Translations under genes and position numbers: made by a program
Shown: positions 13,795-15,518 of the stretch, piece after piece
How the letters are laid out: each line of letters starts with the position of its first letter
Numbering within the stretch: the stretch's first letter is position 1
Assembly (NCBI GenBank): GCA_003160755.1
Contig: QEXZ01000025.1
Coordinates: 1-15,518 of the forward strand
Direction: 5' to 3'
Source of the DNA: Methanomicrobiales archaeon
GTDB taxonomy: Archaea > Halobacteriota > Syntropharchaeia > Alkanophagales > Methanospirareceae
Length of the DNA stretch: 15,518 nt
The notes under the pieces: model-generated
Seen by the model: only the letters and a program-made list of their open reading frames with translations
What the model was told of the DNA's origin: nothing
Databases searched by the model: none

Positions 13795-14244
13795 ATGAAG
13801 ATATGTGTAAGTGCAATGGGGAGAGACATTGATGCACAGATAGACTGGAAATTTGGCAGATGCCCATTCTTCGTGATTGTAGACCCAGATACAATGGCGT
13901 TTGAAGCAGTACCAAACAAAAACAGCATTGATGTGGCTGGACGAGCTTTCTGTATCGCGCATCCAGAAATGCTTCTGAATAAAGGTGTGGATCTGGTTAT
14001 CTCTGGAAACCTAGGACCAAATATTTATCACATGTTTCATGCAGCCGGCGTGGATATTGCGACTCTCACGGCAGGCACGGTGAAAGAAGCAGTAGAGATG
14101 TATAAAAGCGGTGGATTGAGCATAATTGGAGCTCCGATGCCGAGGCGTGTAAAAGTGGAGATTTCAATGCTTGAGGCACGATCAAAATCCCTGAGGCAAG
14201 AATTAGAGCAGGTAGAGAAGAGATTGGGGGGGCTCAGGAAGTAA
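13795..14244 (+). CDS. NifX/NifB-C-type metal-cluster-binding protein with coiled-coil tail
   Basis: A 149-residue protein. Residues 1 to about 110 match the dinitrogenase iron-molybdenum cofactor domain (NifX/VnfX/MTH1175-like): M-K-I-C-V-S-A at the start, F-G-R-C-P-F-F-V-I-V-D, then D-L-V-I-S-G-N-L-G-P and a C-terminal glycine-rich loop. Residues 118-149 form a charged coiled coil (L-E-A-R-S-K-S-L-R-Q-E-L-E-Q-V-E-K-R). Archaeal members bind or carry Fe-S or Fe-Mo clusters, and many occur in organisms without nitrogenase, as no nif genes are seen here. Divergent placement beside a molybdopterin enzyme suggests a possible role in metal supply. It is preceded by a good Shine-Dalgarno and followed by a T-rich tract. 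Confidence 0.85.
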   Translation: MKICVSAMGRDIDAQIDWKFGRCPFFVIVDPDTMAFEAVPNKNSIDVAGRAFCIAHPEMLLNKGVDLVISGNLGPNIYHMFHAAGVDIATLTAGTVKEAVEMYKSGGLSIIGAPMPRRVKVEISMLEARSKSLRQELEQVEKRLGGLRK

Positions 14245-14251
14245 ATCCGTC

Positions 14252-14270
14252 CATTCTTTCTCTTTTTATT
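14252..14270 (+). terminator. T-rich tract after the NifX-like gene
   Basis: The pyrimidine-rich TTCTTTCTCTTTTTATT lies just after the stop codon and before the left end of the IS5-like element. It may terminate transcription in the archaeal manner. Confidence 0.4.
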
Positions 14271-14280
14271 AGACTTGTTG
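14271..14280 (+). repeat. Left terminal inverted repeat of the IS5-like element
   Basis: AGACTTGTTG; the exact reverse complement is at 15318-15327. The bases just inside are less conserved (TTAATTAA against CGAAATAA). Confidence 0.8.
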
Positions 14281-14328
14281 TTAATTAAGGGAGATCTTCA
14301 CTAATAGGGTTTAAATGGGATATGCTCT

Positions 14329-15264
14329 GTGTTATCAACTATGATAAGCGTTAACAGGGCTTTAAGGAGCGATAGGTTGATAAGAGCCACGACAGGGCTA
14401 CCCGCACCGGAATTTAAGCCTCTGGTAGCTAGTTTTAACCAAGAACTTCAGAAAGAGAGGCGGATTCGATACGAGCGAGGTGTTGAGCAGGGAGTTAGAG
14501 AAAGGAGACCAGGTGGAGGCAGAATAGGAACGTTGAGAACACCTACGGAGAAATTATTTTTTGTTCTCTTTTATTATAAGTGCTATCCTACTTTTGACGT
14601 ATTAGGGCTGCTATTTGATCTTGATAGGTCCAATGCATGTCGCAATGTCCAGAATTTGACGTCGATAGTGGAGAACATGCTGGGGAAGGAGATGGTCTTG
14701 CCGGAGTGGAAAATAAGCACCGTAGAGGAGTTGTTATAGCTATTCCCAGACGTTAAGGACCTATTCATAGACGGCACTGAGCGACCGATCCAGAGGCCTA
14801 CAGACCGCGCGAAGCAGAAGGAGAACTATTCGGGCAAGAAGAAGGCGCACACACGCAAGAACATACTCATCACCGATAAGAACAGGCGAATTGGGTATCT
14901 AAGCCCGCCCGCCGAGGGTAAAAAGCACGATTACGGCATGTTTAAATACTTGTTCCCGCCGGGGCTATTCCCCAAAAGCATAACGTTGTGGCGGGATCTG
15001 GGCTTCAAGGGCGTTGAATCAGATTATCCTGCTACAACGGTTATGATGCCGAAGAAGAAGCCAAAAGGAGGAGAATTGACGGATGATGAGAAGGCACGGA
15101 ATAAGGCTATCAGCGGCTTCCGAGTCCTGGTAGAGCATGCAATCGGCGGATTGAAGCGATTCGGGATGGCCACCGAGAAGTGTCGTAACAAAAACGATAA
15201 GTTTAATGACCAAGTCATGACGATCTCCTGTGGATTATGGAATTATCACTTGAAGCGCTGTTGA
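14329..15264 (+). pseudogene. IS5-like DDE transposase interrupted by one in-frame TAG
   Basis: One continuous reading frame of about 311 codons runs from GTG 14329 (or ATG 14341) to TGA 15262-15264, broken only by TAG at 14737-14739. The first part holds a helix-turn-helix-like region (T-P-T-E-K-L-F-F-V-L-F-Y-Y-K-C-Y-P-T). The second part holds the DDE_4-type catalytic set: Asp in F-I-D-G-T-E-R-P (14770-14772), Asp in R-D-L-G-F-K-G (14995-14997) and Glu in V-E-H-A-I-G-G-L-K-R-F (15133-15135). All three acids are intact and the frame is kept across the TAG, which falls in a linker (V-E-E-L-L before, L-F-P-D-V-K after). This may be a pseudogene by a single substitution, or a gene with TAG read through (for example as pyrrolysine). 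Confidence 0.85.
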
Positions 15265-15317
15265 ATCAGCAAGCAGTTGGATTGAGAAGGCTAATGCGCT
15301 CGGAGTGCATTATTTCG

Positions 15318-15327
15318 CAACAAGTCT
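15318..15327 (-). repeat. Right terminal inverted repeat of the IS5-like element
   Basis: CAACAAGTCT on the plus strand, the exact complement of the left end, followed by the duplicated ATT. Confidence 0.8.
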
Positions 15328-15392
15328 ATTTTTTAAAGTTTTTAAATTTTTATCACACATTATAATATGGATAAAAAATTAGGTGGAGAAAA

Positions 15393-15518
15393 ATGGGGGA
15401 AACTAACCAAAAAGTTCCTTTTACGGTAGAAAACATTAAGAAATGTATCTGCACCGAATGTCCAGTTCAGAACACGAGCCAGTGTGTAAAGGACAGGATA
15501 GAAAAAGCAAAAGAGATG
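15393..15518 (+). CDS. DUF2769-type cysteine-rich protein, 5' end only
   Basis: The first 42 codons of a gene that runs off the window. The cysteine pattern C18-x-C20-x2-C23-P-V followed by S-Q-C32 is that of the small DUF2769 proteins found in methanogens and relatives, whose role is unknown; a metal site is likely from the spacing. AGGTGG at 15381-15386 is a clear Shine-Dalgarno that fixes the ATG. An AT-rich stretch with TTTAAATTTT (15341-15350) lies between the right end of the IS5-like element and the gene and may be its promoter, so the insertion has probably left this gene's control region mostly in place. Confidence 0.75.
   Translation, partial: MGETNQKVPFTVENIKKCICTECPVQNTSQCVKDRIEKAKEM

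Larger units (their letters stand above)
14271..15327 (+). mobile_element. IS5-like insertion sequence (about 1.06 kb)
   Basis: AGACTTGTTG at 14271-14280 and its exact complement CAACAAGTCT at 15318-15327 bound the element. Both sides are flanked by ATT (14268-14270 and 15328-15330), a probable 3-bp target duplication. The length and one DDE transposase are typical of IS5-type elements. The ends are intact, so the only visible lesion is the in-frame TAG in the transposase. It separates the NifX-like gene from the DUF2769-type gene. Confidence 0.85.

Overview
The window reads as archaeal, most likely from a methane-metabolising euryarchaeal lineage (a Methanosarcinales or ANME-type genome would fit). 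The evidence is archaeal TATA-like boxes about 25 nt upstream of start codons that have almost no leader, an archaeal-type tRNA-Asp, a tyrosine integrase with a C-terminal zinc ribbon, a DUF2769-type cysteine protein and a Tes/MJ0619-like radical SAM enzyme. Species-level placement is not possible from the sequence alone.

Left part (1-3071): the 5' end of an isopropylmalate-isomerase-type small subunit gene runs off the left edge on the minus strand. It is divergent from a tRNA-Asp(GTC). Next to the tRNA lies a tyrosine integrase that has lost most of its N-terminal arm-binding/core-binding domain, with a 19-codon relic of the original N-terminus just upstream. A complete IS701-like element follows (1404-3067, perfect 13-bp terminal inverted repeats, TTAG target duplication). 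It has landed 2 nt upstream of an iscU/nifU-like scaffold gene, which probably now uses a TATA box carried by the element.

Middle part (3074-5895): the IscU-like scaffold, a decayed nitroreductase, a lipoprotein of unknown function, and a divergent pair made of a small CNLC-motif protein and a repetitive coiled-coil protein.

Right-centre part (5918-14244) is the most interesting stretch. It holds a translationally coupled pair (Tes-like radical SAM enzyme plus ArsM-like methyltransferase), a PLP aminotransferase with foreign-looking codon use, a flavodoxin-like NAD(P)H:FMN reductase, a two-gene operon of a molybdopterin oxidoreductase and an EgtD-like amino-acid N-methyltransferase, and a NifX-type metal-cluster-binding protein. 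These include two SAM methyltransferases, a radical SAM enzyme, an aminotransferase and two redox enzymes. The set could be a small-molecule or metalloid modification pathway, but that is an inference from co-location; no single known pathway explains all of it.

Right end (14271-15518): a complete IS5-like element (10-bp inverted repeats, ATT duplication) whose transposase is interrupted by one in-frame TAG, then the start of a DUF2769-type gene. None of 14 intact-looking genes in the window ends in TAG, so read-through, possibly as pyrrolysine, is worth testing.
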